A stretch of DNA of 15,166 bases from positions 54,421 through 69,586 of the forward strand of contig PALY01000037.1 of assembly GCA_002707085.1 (NCBI GenBank). Direction: 5' to 3'. The notes under the pieces were generated by a model. That model did not search any database, was not told the DNA's origin, and saw nothing but the letters and a program-made list of their open reading frames with translations. The position numbers and the translations under genes were made by a program. Of the stretch, positions 1 through 7,564 are shown piece after piece. The stretch comes from Deltaproteobacteria bacterium. GTDB lineage: Bacteria; Myxococcota_A; UBA796. The stretch's first letter is position 1. The number at the start of each line of letters is the position of its first letter.

Positions 1-713
1 TTGGTGCCGAAAGTGAAGTAAGAATCGAGAGCCGGACGATGCTTACGGGCGATCAATCTATGGTGAGTTTGGAGGCATTGTTGCGGTATGCGGTGTCGGA
101 TGCTTCTCAGTTCGCCTACAACACCGTTGATCCTGAGGCAGCGGTTGTCGCATTGACCCGGGCGGTGTTGGTGGAAGTCATTGCTCACAAAGACCAAGAC
201 ACAGTACTAACCACCGGTCGGGCGAAGATTGAGTCTGAAGTGTTGGAACGTTTACAACAGCATGTGGATGTTGTGGGCCTTGGTGTTGAGGTGGCAGAAT
301 TTCACCTCACGCAGGTTTCAGTTCCTCCGCCTGTATTGGCATCTTTTTTGGATGTCATCAGTGCAGATGAAGAGCAATTGACGCGGGTCAATCAAGCGGA
401 AGCGTATGCCGCTGATCTTCTTCCTCGGACACGGGGTGAAGCTGTTGCGGGTATTATTCGAAGCCAAGGAGAGGCAGAGATTATCGAAGCGAAGGCCGTT
501 GGCTACGATGTTTGGTTCCGATCCATTCAGCGCAATGCGGGTCGTTCTGTGGGGCTTACCCAGCAGCGGTTGTCCTTTGAGCGTGTGGAAAGGGATTTGG
601 ATGATGTACGTTTGATTGCAGCGCCCGCTGGTGTGCGGGTGTGGGTTGGTGACGAAGGTCATTGGCCGAAAGATGTTCCAAGTGAATCAAGCAATGGAGG
701 GGGCCGGAAATGA
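1..713 (+). CDS. HflK-like SPFH/band-7 membrane protein (5' truncated by window)
   Basis: The frame is open to the left edge (first full codon at 3), so the gene begins outside the window. An ATG at 39 is internal: it opens the MLTGD motif, which lies at residue 75 in the homologous third gene of this cluster, so roughly 60 N-terminal residues with the membrane anchor are missing. The 236 visible residues hold the second half of the SPFH domain, the PPP turn that precedes the helical region in HflK proteins, an Ala/Glu-rich helical stretch and a short Ser/Gly-rich tail. HflK proteins pair with HflC in inner-membrane assemblies that enclose FtsH and modulate proteolysis; that role is family knowledge. 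No ftsH is in view. The stop overlaps the next start (ATGA at 710-713), which indicates translational coupling. HflK type is favoured over stomatin by the similarity to the third gene. Confidence 0.85.
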   Translation, partial: GAESEVRIESRTMLTGDQSMVSLEALLRYAVSDASQFAYNTVDPEAAVVALTRAVLVEVIAHKDQDTVLTTGRAKIESEVLERLQQHVDVVGLGVEVAEFHLTQVSVPPPVLASFLDVISADEEQLTRVNQAEAYAADLLPRTRGEAVAGIIRSQGEAEIIEAKAVGYDVWFRSIQRNAGRSVGLTQQRLSFERVERDLDDVRLIAAPAGVRVWVGDEGHWPKDVPSESSNGGGRK

Positions 714-1573
714 ATCGGACTCTACTCGTAGGTCTACTGGGCGCGTGGTTGCTTGGTGGAAGTGTATACAGTCTGGACGCACGAGAAATCGCGGTGGTCA
801 CGCTGTTTGGAAAGCCAGTGAAAACAGTCACGGAACCGGGTCTTCAAGTCCGTTTACCGTGGCCTGTACATCAGGTGATCCGCTTTGACAGGCGCGCCCA
901 ATTGCTCAGTGTAGAGCCTGCGGAAGTGTTGACCAAGGACAAGAAGAACTTGGTAGTGGAAGCCTTTCTTCTCTGGCGGATCACAGATCCCGAACGCTTT
1001 CTTGAAGCGGTTGGGAATCAAGATGGCGCCAAGACCCAACTGTCTGACTTGGTGGTCAGTCGAATTGCTGCTGGACTCGGAAATCGAGAGTTCAGTGATT
1101 TGATGACCACCGATGGGCAAGCGGTCACCATGTTGCCGGATGATCTTTTGCCCGGAGTTGTCGCTACGGTAAAGGAGCGCTTGGGTATCGATGTACTTGA
1201 TGTTCGGCTTCGGCATGTAGGTTTACCACTACAGAATGAACAATCGATCTATGAAAGGATGCGTGCTGAGCGGTCTCGGATAGCGAATGCGTATCGTTCC
1301 GAAGGTGAAGAGAGAGCCAGTACGATTCGTGCGGAAGCGGATCGAAAGGCCGCAGAGATTATGGCGAATGCACAGAAAGAGTCCATGGCGATTCGGGCTC
1401 GTGCTGAGGGAACGGCCGCCAAGATCTATGCTGAAGCGTACGAAGAAGATCCTGATTTTTATCTTTTCATGCGGCGATTGGAGTCGGCTGAGACCTTGCT
1501 GGATGAAGGCTCTGTCTTGGTAGTCGACTCCAATGGACCATTGTTTCAGGGCCTCACAGGGGGAGTGAAATGA
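710..1573 (+). CDS. hflC: HflC-like protease modulator (SPFH/band-7)
   Basis: The product has 287 residues. A single N-terminal membrane anchor (about 4-21) is followed by an SPFH domain (about 22-175) that starts with the typical AVVTLFGK strand and GLQVRLPWP loop. A charged Ala/Glu/Arg-rich coiled coil follows (about 175-240). The MRAERSRIANAYRSEGEE segment and the later DPDFYLFMRRLES segment are hallmarks of HflC. Length is slightly below the usual 290-330. The start is fixed by a strong Shine-Dalgarno, GGAGGGGG at 696-703, and by overlap with the upstream stop. The TGA overlaps the next start at 1570. HflC normally forms alternating rings with HflK around FtsH in the inner membrane; here it sits between two HflK-like genes, so either or both could be its partner. 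Paralogue assignment rests on motif recognition only. Confidence 0.88.
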   Translation: MNRTLLVGLLGAWLLGGSVYSLDAREIAVVTLFGKPVKTVTEPGLQVRLPWPVHQVIRFDRRAQLLSVEPAEVLTKDKKNLVVEAFLLWRITDPERFLEAVGNQDGAKTQLSDLVVSRIAAGLGNREFSDLMTTDGQAVTMLPDDLLPGVVATVKERLGIDVLDVRLRHVGLPLQNEQSIYERMRAERSRIANAYRSEGEERASTIRAEADRKAAEIMANAQKESMAIRARAEGTAAKIYAEAYEEDPDFYLFMRRLESAETLLDEGSVLVVDSNGPLFQGLTGGVK

Positions 1574-2412
1574 AGTCCCGTCTACTGATTTGGTTGGGGC
1601 TGGCCGCACTGTTTTTGAGCAGTGGGCTGGTCTTGGTTGATTCGGGAGATGTTGCGGTAATTTATCGTTTTGGCGCAGTTGATCGCGTAGCATCCGCAGG
1701 TCTTGGTGTTCGCGCCCCATGGCCCATCGAGTCCCATGAGCTTGTTGGAGTCAGTGAGGTTCGGCGAGTGGAGCCTGGGAAGCAACGACTGCTTACTGGT
1801 GACACCAATTTGGTGGATGTTGATTTGATCATTCAGTACACCATTTCGGATCCTGTTGCCTTTTTGATTTCGACCAAAGAGCCGGAAGGGCTGTTGACCA
1901 ATGTCGTGTTTAGTGTGACCTCCGAAATCGTTGCCACGATGGGTGTGGATGTCTTGCTGACGACGGGCAGGGCGGAGCTTCAACAGGGAGCGGAGCGGAC
2001 TGCTCAGGCGGCGTTGGACGCACATGGAGTGGGTGTTCGTTTGGTGGCAGTGGAGGTCCGAGAAATCACGCCACCTCCAGCGGTGTTGGATGCTTTCAAG
2101 GATGTTTCTAGTGCCAGAGGTGATCGTGACACCTTGGCTTTGGCTGCCGAGGCTTATGTATCCAAACACTTGCCGGAAGTTCGAGGCAGTGTGGCTGAAA
2201 TGATGGAGTCTACAAGGGCGGGTGGCGCGCAGCAGTTGGCTCGGGCATCGGGAGATGTCTCCCGGTTTAAATCGCTTTCAGCCATCGAAAAGGAAAACCC
2301 AAACAGTACTCGGATTCAGATTTGGACAGATGCGGTTCATCGCATTGGTTCCAAGGTGAAAGTCCATGTGCTTCGTCCAAATACGGAAGTTCGAATCGAC
2401 GGCTTGGAATAG
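1570..2412 (+). CDS. hflK: HflK-like SPFH/band-7 membrane protein
   Basis: The product has 280 residues. One N-terminal transmembrane anchor (about 5-23) precedes an SPFH domain with the GLGVRAPWP loop (44-52), the LLTGD motif (74-78) and a QYTISDP strand (89-95), all typical of HflK. ITPPP (166-170) leads into the helical region, with AEAY (193-196) and a late TRIQIWTDAV segment (247-256) matching the HflK tail pattern. It is shorter than E. coli HflK (about 420 residues) because it lacks the Gly/Pro-rich N-terminal and the C-terminal extensions. The start is supported by AGGGGGAG at 1558-1565 and by ATGA overlap with hflC. The cluster ends here; the next gene converges from the other strand only 17 bp away. 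I see no convincing terminator. Confidence 0.85.
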   Translation: MKSRLLIWLGLAALFLSSGLVLVDSGDVAVIYRFGAVDRVASAGLGVRAPWPIESHELVGVSEVRRVEPGKQRLLTGDTNLVDVDLIIQYTISDPVAFLISTKEPEGLLTNVVFSVTSEIVATMGVDVLLTTGRAELQQGAERTAQAALDAHGVGVRLVAVEVREITPPPAVLDAFKDVSSARGDRDTLALAAEAYVSKHLPEVRGSVAEMMESTRAGGAQQLARASGDVSRFKSLSAIEKENPNSTRIQIWTDAVHRIGSKVKVHVLRPNTEVRIDGLE

Positions 2413-2429
2413 GTCGCTTGAACGTTTCG

Positions 2430-4184
2430 CTATTCCTCTTCGTGGCTTCGATAGATTGTGAGGATTTGATCGGCCGGTATATCGTAGAAAGTCGTAATTT
2501 CGCCATCGGGCCATGAGACTTCCAGTTCATCGACTTTTTCTTCGGTACCCAAGCCAAAGTGTGCCCAGTTCGGTCCACTATTTGCGTGTCCAGTGCTGCC
2601 CGCCAACATCCAGCGGTACTGGACATTGTCTGCGATTTTGGTCCTGATGCGTGCCCCAATCCCATGAGAATTGGGGCCTGCATCCCGAAGTCGAACCTGT
2701 AGGCTGTGTGCAGTACCACAGACCCCAATATGCGCCACAGGCGCCTCTTCAAGTCGCTCTTGAATGATGTCGAGCCATCCGTCTCGGTTCAGATCTACCA
2801 ACACACCGCCACGCCAGCTTGCCAGTCCGTGCAATGAATGTGCTGTTCCCTGACGTTCAAACATTCCGTCTGTTTGAATCCACATTTCTGACTTCTGCTT
2901 GGTCGAGTTCTCACGTGATGAACAGCCTACGCTTCCACAGTCTGCATCTCCAAACGCCATGTATAGATCTAAGTCTGTATCGTTATCGATATCCAAAAAC
3001 TCCGTGCCCCAGCCGACTACAGAGCCTCCATCAAAATCTTCGAAGACACCGCGTGTTGCACTGGCCTCATACCAGCCCCCGACTCCATCGCTTTCCAGTA
3101 TGGAAACAGAGTCGGGTCCCCAGTCGGGGATGGCAAAGTCGGGGATACCGTCCCCATTATAGTCGCCCACCGCCAAGCCCATTCCATCCATGGAAAGGTT
3201 GGTGTAGGTTTCTTCAGAGACATCTGTAAAGACCCAATCTCCGTCATTTCTCATCATGATGTTGGTCCAATCGTATGATGCAAAATCCAACACTTGGTAC
3301 ATGTCCAGATCCCCGTCCCCGTCAGCGTCTACGAGGGAAAACATCCAGTTGTACCCATGGCGTTGCTCAATTGTAAGAACGTCGGAGCGGTCGGCAAAAA
3401 CGCCATCGCCGAGATTTTCGTACACTTGGCTCAGTAGGCCCACATCTGATGGGTTTGGTCCGAAACGGGTGCGCCCATTTCCCACCACCAAGTCGAGATC
3501 ACCATCTCCATCCAGGTCTCCCATGCTCGCGTGACTTGTTCCAGCTTCATTGATTCCATCAAAGCCAGCAGATTCGGTCACGTCGAAGAAACTTCCTGTT
3601 CCATTGTTGAGCCACAACCTATTGTGGGTTCCATATCCATAGATATAGAGGTCCAGATCACCGTCTCCATCTACATCGCCTGCTACTGAGCCTATCGGTT
3701 CATCGACCATATGGGTGGGGAATGTAAAGGCGTGCGAGAGTTCCCCGGTTGTGTCGGTCAGCAAAAGCGTAGGGTTGGTATCGGTGAAAAAGAAGTCGTC
3801 CCACCCGTCTGCATTGAAATCGCCAGTGGTCAGACCAAACCCAGTAAACCGCTCTTTTCCGTTTTCGACCGTGTCCCAGATGGGGTTGGTGTCTATCTGC
3901 ATTTTGTGTGCTTCTGTTCTCAGTTCGGGTGCAGCACATGGAGACAATGGTAGTGATTCGGTGCGGATGCCAGGGATGCCAGGAACCCCTGTATCAGGCG
4001 CTTCCCCGGTATCCACTTCTGAACCTGTATCTTGCTCGCCCGTGTCTTCGTCGGGAGAAGAAGTATCGGTATCCTCCAGCGTCGGATCGGCTGTGTCGGG
4101 TGAGCTTTCATGCTTGGGCGATTCGGTAGGTCTTGAACAGCCCCATACCGAAACGAACAACCAAAACCATGCCGAAGACTTCAT
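2430..4184 (-). CDS. FG-GAP/VCBS repeat lipoprotein with ASPIC/UnbV domain (CRTAC1-like)
   Basis: The product has 584 residues. I chose the ATG at 4184 over one 15 codons upstream because it begins a compact lipoprotein signal (MKSSAWFWLFVSVWGC) with the lipobox Cys at 16. Residues 20-72 are a disordered linker rich in Asp, Thr, Glu and Ser. Seven calcium-loop motifs of the D-x-[DN]-x-DG-x-x-D kind follow, beginning near residues 122, 170, 223, 286, 341, 398 and 464, as in an FG-GAP beta-propeller. The sixth is degenerate (DIDNDTDLD). Residues about 495-580 fit the ASPIC/UnbV domain (GIGARI, GTEEKVDELEVSWPDG). Cysteines at 83, 416, 421 and 489 could form disulfides. Proteins of this design are surface or secreted; adhesion or ligand binding is inferred. 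The gene is probably monocistronic. No clear Shine-Dalgarno precedes the start. Confidence 0.9.
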   Translation of the reverse strand: MKSSAWFWLFVSVWGCSRPTESPKHESSPDTADPTLEDTDTSSPDEDTGEQDTGSEVDTGEAPDTGVPGIPGIRTESLPLSPCAAPELRTEAHKMQIDTNPIWDTVENGKERFTGFGLTTGDFNADGWDDFFFTDTNPTLLLTDTTGELSHAFTFPTHMVDEPIGSVAGDVDGDGDLDLYIYGYGTHNRLWLNNGTGSFFDVTESAGFDGINEAGTSHASMGDLDGDGDLDLVVGNGRTRFGPNPSDVGLLSQVYENLGDGVFADRSDVLTIEQRHGYNWMFSLVDADGDGDLDMYQVLDFASYDWTNIMMRNDGDWVFTDVSEETYTNLSMDGMGLAVGDYNGDGIPDFAIPDWGPDSVSILESDGVGGWYEASATRGVFEDFDGGSVVGWGTEFLDIDNDTDLDLYMAFGDADCGSVGCSSRENSTKQKSEMWIQTDGMFERQGTAHSLHGLASWRGGVLVDLNRDGWLDIIQERLEEAPVAHIGVCGTAHSLQVRLRDAGPNSHGIGARIRTKIADNVQYRWMLAGSTGHANSGPNWAHFGLGTEEKVDELEVSWPDGEITTFYDIPADQILTIYRSHEEE

Positions 4185-4193
4185 GAGGGTGCG

Positions 4194-4221
4194 ATTATCC
4201 TGTGGGTATGAAAGTGTACAA
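4194..4221 (-). promoter_or_regulatory. Candidate sigma70-type promoter for the FG-GAP lipoprotein gene
   Basis: Read on the minus strand, GATAAT (4199-4194, 5 of 6 to consensus) lies 16 nt downstream of TTGTAC (4221-4216, 3 of 6). A transcript from it would start within a few bases of the ATG at 4184. That fits the lack of a recognisable Shine-Dalgarno and suggests a leaderless or nearly leaderless mRNA. The -35 is weak, so this is a visual candidate only. Confidence 0.3.
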
Positions 4222-4287
4222 AAGCCCATGCTTCAGGGAAGTCATGGGTCGCCATAGATCCATATACGCAGCTTGCCATGACCATGT

Positions 4288-4315
4288 TTGAATGGCCACG
4301 GAAGTCGAATAGAAA
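4288..4315 (+). promoter_or_regulatory. Weak candidate promoter for the three-gene cassette
   Basis: TTGAAT (4288-4293) and TAGAAA (4310-4315) are separated by 16 nt in the 244-bp divergent spacer 4185-4428. Each matches 4 of 6 consensus bases. It would give a leader of roughly 105 nt before the ATG at 4429. Apart from this and the opposing candidate promoter, I see nothing else definite in the spacer. Confidence 0.18.
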
Positions 4316-4428
4316 CCCGCCCATCGCTGCCATGATACGATTCGGGCGATGAAAAGTTGTTCGGATGAAAAGCTTATGGCTGTCGCGTATCCATTGTGTT
4401 TCTCGATGCATACCGTGAGAGATGGAAC

Positions 4429-4962
4429 ATGATGTATCTGTTCCTCAGTCTGCTCCTTTTCGTGTCGGATGCGCTCGCTTCACCCGGCAATGCGGGGGGC
4501 GATCATTTGATTGAATTTCAGGCTTCATTGTCTGAACGTACATCGTTGAGCGGGTTGACGGTTGAAGTGGTCCGTCTGGGTTCAACCAAGCGCATTGCAT
4601 TGACGGATGATGGGCGGACGTTGAAGGACGTGCCCTACGATGGCGTCTGGGTTGGCTCAGATGTTGGTGCATACAGTCGAACAATCACTGTGCGCCTGTA
4701 TGGACAACAGCCGACAGGGGAGCAGGTTCTACTGTATTCGGGTGTGGAACGGACGGATTCAGATGACGTAGCAACGATTGGTTGGCGCGTGAACAACGTG
4801 CATGAGCAATATACGGCCTTTCGCGCCCCTACATCCTATCCAGGCAATGTGAGTGAAATCCACGTGGGGCTGCCCTTGATTACAGCGTTTGGTTGGGGCC
4901 TGTTCGTGCTTTGCTACGTCGGGCTGTTGATTCGTTCAACGCGCCGTGAGCCGAGTCCGTGA
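4429..4962 (+). CDS. Exported single-span protein with choice-of-anchor-X-like periplasmic domain
   Basis: The product has 177 residues from the ATG at 4429. That start is preferred over one at 4396 because GAGAG (4417-4421) sits 7 nt upstream and a clean Sec signal peptide follows: a hydrophobic core at 3-13 and probable cleavage after ALA (15-17). ATG 4432 is an equal alternative. The mature part is beta-rich and carries TDDGRTLKDVPYDGVWVG (59-76), resembling the DDG...DGVY core of choice-of-anchor X domains. One transmembrane helix (about 148-168) ends in a short Arg-rich tail, giving an N-out, C-in topology with most of the protein in the periplasm. The stop overlaps the next start (GTGA, 4959-4962). 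The last gene of the cassette encodes a related periplasmic motif. No enzymatic motif is visible; a binding or accessory role to the neighbouring membrane protein is inferred. Confidence 0.75.
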   Translation: MMYLFLSLLLFVSDALASPGNAGGDHLIEFQASLSERTSLSGLTVEVVRLGSTKRIALTDDGRTLKDVPYDGVWVGSDVGAYSRTITVRLYGQQPTGEQVLLYSGVERTDSDDVATIGWRVNNVHEQYTAFRAPTSYPGNVSEIHVGLPLITAFGWGLFVLCYVGLLIRSTRREPSP

Positions 4963-6674
4963 ACCCAGTTCGCAGGAATAGCATCACGGTGGGCCTCTTC
5001 CTGCTCCTGTCTTGTGCCTTTTCCTGGCCGTTAATTTTGGCGCCTTTTAGCCAACATGTCTCTCAGCAATGGGACATGTACACCTTGGTTTGGTTGATGC
5101 AGGCTGTGAGCGCTGAAGATGCGGCCTGGGTCTTCAATGGTTCGGCATGGCCTTTGGGTGAACCATTGTATCGGATGGATAGTTTTCTGATGGCATCAGT
5201 GGCCGCTCTGATGGGTCGTGCTTTGGACCCGTGGGTGTTTCCTGCCCTGTGGGTGTTGTTGGGGCCGGTTCTTTCTGCATGGGCAGCCGAACGTGTTGCA
5301 GCCAGGGTGTTTGAAGCACGTTGGCCATGGTCATTGATCGCTGGTGGATGCTTCGGGTTTTGCGGAATGGCGGTCACTTCTTTGTTGGAAGGCCATGTGT
5401 ATGCCTTGCTCAATCCATGGTTGCCTCTCCTGTTGGGCAGTTGGACGTTGGCGTTGAAGGAAGATGGCACCCTCCGTCAAGGGCTGTTCGCTGGGATTTG
5501 TTGGTCCCTGTGTCTGTTGACTTCTGCATACACGGGAATGGTTGCGACTTTGTTGGTTTTGGTGGTTGCCTGCCCTGCGTTGATTCATCGAAAGACCACC
5601 TGGCACGGGTTGGCGGGTGCAGCGTTGACGTCGCTTCCCGTCGGTTTGCTGTACATCCGCATGTTTGTGGCGCATGGGGAGAGTGTTCGCACACCCACAA
5701 CCGCTACGGTGGGAGACCCATTGCGCGTTCTGGATGCAGGATCGATCCATCTGGACACCTTGGCCGGTTGGAATGGTGCTGTGGATATGGTCAAGCATTC
5801 TGTCAGTGGTCCCTTGGGGTACACAGCGCTTTCCTTGGCCTTGTTTGCACCCATTGTGATTTTGCACCGGAAGCATGTGAAGACGTTGATGTGCCTTGCA
5901 TTGTTGGGACTGGTTCTAGCATTGGGTCCACAACTCCAACTTCATGACGATGATCTGAACATTCCATTGCTGATGTACGGCATTGGGGTGCTGGGGGATG
6001 CGGCGTCCTTCTTTCACTTTCCCAGTCGCTTGTTGTGGCTCTGTACACTGGCCATGGGTGTGCTTGGAGCGGTTGTAGCGACGCAGGTTGCAGAGAGGCG
6101 GGGCGGGAAATGGGTGGCCCCTTTATTGGTTTTTATGGTGGTTGATGTTTTGTGTGTGACCGGCGCTCCTTTTCGTACACGTCAGGTGTCTACGGTTGTC
6201 CCAACCATCTATGAAGAGGCTCCGGATGGGCTTGCGGTCCTCGACTTGTTTCCTGAATTTGGAACGTTTAATGCGGACATGAGTTTGTATGTGAACAACC
6301 TTACCTGTTCATACCAAGTGGAACATCGGCGGCCGATTGCATCTCAATGCTTGGGAACCACGGTGGGTCGGGGGCCTCGGGTATTGATGAGCAAGTGGCT
6401 TGCCGGTGTGTTTCTTTCCAATCAGGGTTTGGCTGAGGTGGTTCCATTGATGCAATCATTGGGTTTCGGTGCAGTGGTGTTGCACCCTGATTTTTACAGT
6501 CATACCGATCGTCCATTGATGGTTCAAGGGTTGACTGAAGTGATGGGTCCGCCCACAGCCGTCCGGAAGGATGGAGGTGAGCATCTGATGCTGTTTACGG
6601 TCCCCGACGCCCATGCTTCCACTCCCGAAGCCCGTCTTGCCGGATACACCGCTATTGAGGCGCGGGTTCAATGA
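4959..6674 (+). CDS. GT-C-like polytopic membrane protein (putative glycosyltransferase)
   Basis: The product has 571 residues. The first about 405 are very hydrophobic with roughly ten or more membrane helices; the last about 165 form a soluble domain, probably periplasmic. The first loop carries Asp39 in QQWDMYTLVWL, then WPLGEPLY (64-71), then a long hydrophobic stretch with EGHVYALLNPWLPLLLG. This order (acidic residue in loop 1, a [WY]P-x-G motif, then [EH]GH...PLLL) is that of GT-C fold proteins of the DUF/YfhO-like kind. These use polyprenyl-phosphate sugars on the outer face of the inner membrane; substrate and activity here are inferred. HFPSRLLWL (353-361) precedes a late helix. The start is GTG at 4959, overlapping the previous stop, with no strong Shine-Dalgarno, so translation is probably coupled. 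Its ATGA overlaps the next gene at 6671. The - strand gene at 7540-9252 has the same architecture. Confidence 0.72.
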   Translation: MNPVRRNSITVGLFLLLSCAFSWPLILAPFSQHVSQQWDMYTLVWLMQAVSAEDAAWVFNGSAWPLGEPLYRMDSFLMASVAALMGRALDPWVFPALWVLLGPVLSAWAAERVAARVFEARWPWSLIAGGCFGFCGMAVTSLLEGHVYALLNPWLPLLLGSWTLALKEDGTLRQGLFAGICWSLCLLTSAYTGMVATLLVLVVACPALIHRKTTWHGLAGAALTSLPVGLLYIRMFVAHGESVRTPTTATVGDPLRVLDAGSIHLDTLAGWNGAVDMVKHSVSGPLGYTALSLALFAPIVILHRKHVKTLMCLALLGLVLALGPQLQLHDDDLNIPLLMYGIGVLGDAASFFHFPSRLLWLCTLAMGVLGAVVATQVAERRGGKWVAPLLVFMVVDVLCVTGAPFRTRQVSTVVPTIYEEAPDGLAVLDLFPEFGTFNADMSLYVNNLTCSYQVEHRRPIASQCLGTTVGRGPRVLMSKWLAGVFLSNQGLAEVVPLMQSLGFGAVVLHPDFYSHTDRPLMVQGLTEVMGPPTAVRKDGGEHLMLFTVPDAHASTPEARLAGYTAIEARVQ

Positions 6675-7564
6675 GTGTATTTCGACCAATGTGGTGTTTT
6701 TTGGTGATGGTGCTTTGTTCCACGAATGCATGGTCACAAGGTGTTCGTACCGTTGACTTCATTGTCATGGATCCGGGTAAATTTGTTCAGGGCCAGTTGC
6801 GTGGCGAGCTCAGTGGTTCATCGGGTGTTCGAATGTCGCTCGATTTTCGTGACGATGGACATGCGCCGGATGAAGTGGCCAAAGATGGGATTTACTCGGC
6901 TCGAACCAAGCTGGGTGACCATGCAGTTCATATCGATTTTCAGTCGAGTGCGAAGCGATGGAGCGTGGATACATCCTTACCGCCAAGCCCAGGAGATACG
7001 GCCGTGCGACTCCGTTTGGGGCCGGAACAGGGAGTTGTGGTCATTCACGGTGATGAACCCATGATTGAACACGGTGGTGGTGCCCCAAGTCCGGGTACAG
7101 GTGGCACTTGGTTGTGGTTGGTTCTGTTTGGTGGGGTTGGCATAGGGATAGGACTTGGATTGACGCGTCTGAAGCATGTTCCTGTGCGACCCGCAGAGGT
7201 TGATGGAGACATTCCGGTACCAGATTTCGCTCCCCGTCGCGTCGATGCCTCTCGATACGATGCGCTATTGCGAACACTGACATCGAAGCATTTTGTTGTG
7301 GTGCTTGGTGATTCTGTTGAGCTTGACCGGGTGGTCAATGTGACCAGTGATCGTGTCACGCCTTTTGAGCTGGTGCGCAGAGTGGAGCTGTTGGCTCTGG
7401 AGTCGGGCGGATCGGTGGCCCTCGTCGTTGGGGATGTCTCTCGAGTGGAGGCAGAGGGAGACCGGTCAAAGGCCTTGGATGTGGCGGTTGGTCGGCGTTT
7501 TTCACTGTGGGTTTTGGCTGGTCCGGACAGCTGGACAGCTTACGATGAAGCTGGAACTGCATAG
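6671..7564 (+). CDS. Exported single-span protein: choice-of-anchor-X-like periplasmic domain, cytoplasmic domain of unknown function
   Basis: The product has 297 residues. A Sec signal peptide (1 to about 22) is followed by a beta-rich periplasmic domain (about 25-125) containing FRDDGHAPDEVAKDGIYS (59-76), a good choice-of-anchor-X type core and the counterpart of the motif in the first gene of the cassette. A Gly/Pro-rich linker (135-145) leads into one membrane helix (147-164) with a Gly-x-Gly run. About 130 cytoplasmic residues follow. They include FVVVLGDS (208-215), TPFELVRRVELLALE (230-244), VALVVGDVSRVE (249-260) and FSLWVLAGPDSW (277-288). Their alternating hydrophobic strands and amphipathic helices suggest an alpha/beta fold, but I do not recognise the family and see no P-loop. 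The start ATG overlaps the upstream stop, with GAGG at 6658-6661. Its 3' end overlaps the convergent gene by 25 bp. A link between periplasm and cytoplasm for the GT-C-like neighbour is inferred. Confidence 0.75.
   Translation: MSVFRPMWCFLVMVLCSTNAWSQGVRTVDFIVMDPGKFVQGQLRGELSGSSGVRMSLDFRDDGHAPDEVAKDGIYSARTKLGDHAVHIDFQSSAKRWSVDTSLPPSPGDTAVRLRLGPEQGVVVIHGDEPMIEHGGGAPSPGTGGTWLWLVLFGGVGIGIGLGLTRLKHVPVRPAEVDGDIPVPDFAPRRVDASRYDALLRTLTSKHFVVVLGDSVELDRVVNVTSDRVTPFELVRRVELLALESGGSVALVVGDVSRVEAEGDRSKALDVAVGRRFSLWVLAGPDSWTAYDEAGTA

Noticed and set aside
39..713. ATG at 39 as the true start of the first gene
   Set aside because: The frame is open to the window edge, and the residues around the ATG match the middle of the SPFH domain of the third gene, not its N-terminus.
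1582..2169. A 195-codon open frame antisense to the third SPFH gene
   Set aside because: The composition is low-hydrophobicity and His/Gln/Asn-rich, as expected of the reverse of a real gene. It has no domain and no ribosome-binding context.
2406..2436. Inverted repeat GGAATAG / CTATTCC between convergent genes as a terminator
   Set aside because: It consists of the two GAA/TAG gene ends meeting symmetrically, with a 17-nt loop and no T run on either strand. Chance is the simpler explanation.
3120..3700. Recurrent CC-rich short repeats resembling a CRISPR or satellite
   Set aside because: They are the codons of the repeated D-x-D-x-DG calcium loops of the FG-GAP protein; spacing follows the protein repeats and the bases vary.
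4185..4229. A 15-codon upstream start for the FG-GAP lipoprotein
   Set aside because: The lipoprotein signal and lipobox fit only the ATG at 4184. The extension would put polar residues ahead of the signal peptide.
3715..4257. A 180-codon open frame antisense to the start of the lipoprotein gene
   Set aside because: Its Ser/Val/Pro-rich sequence is the complement of the Asp/Thr linker and calcium loops of the lipoprotein.
7536..7553. CAGCTT / AAGCTG hairpin at the convergent overlap as a terminator
   Set aside because: It has only 6 bp, no following T run on either strand, and lies within coding sequence on both strands.
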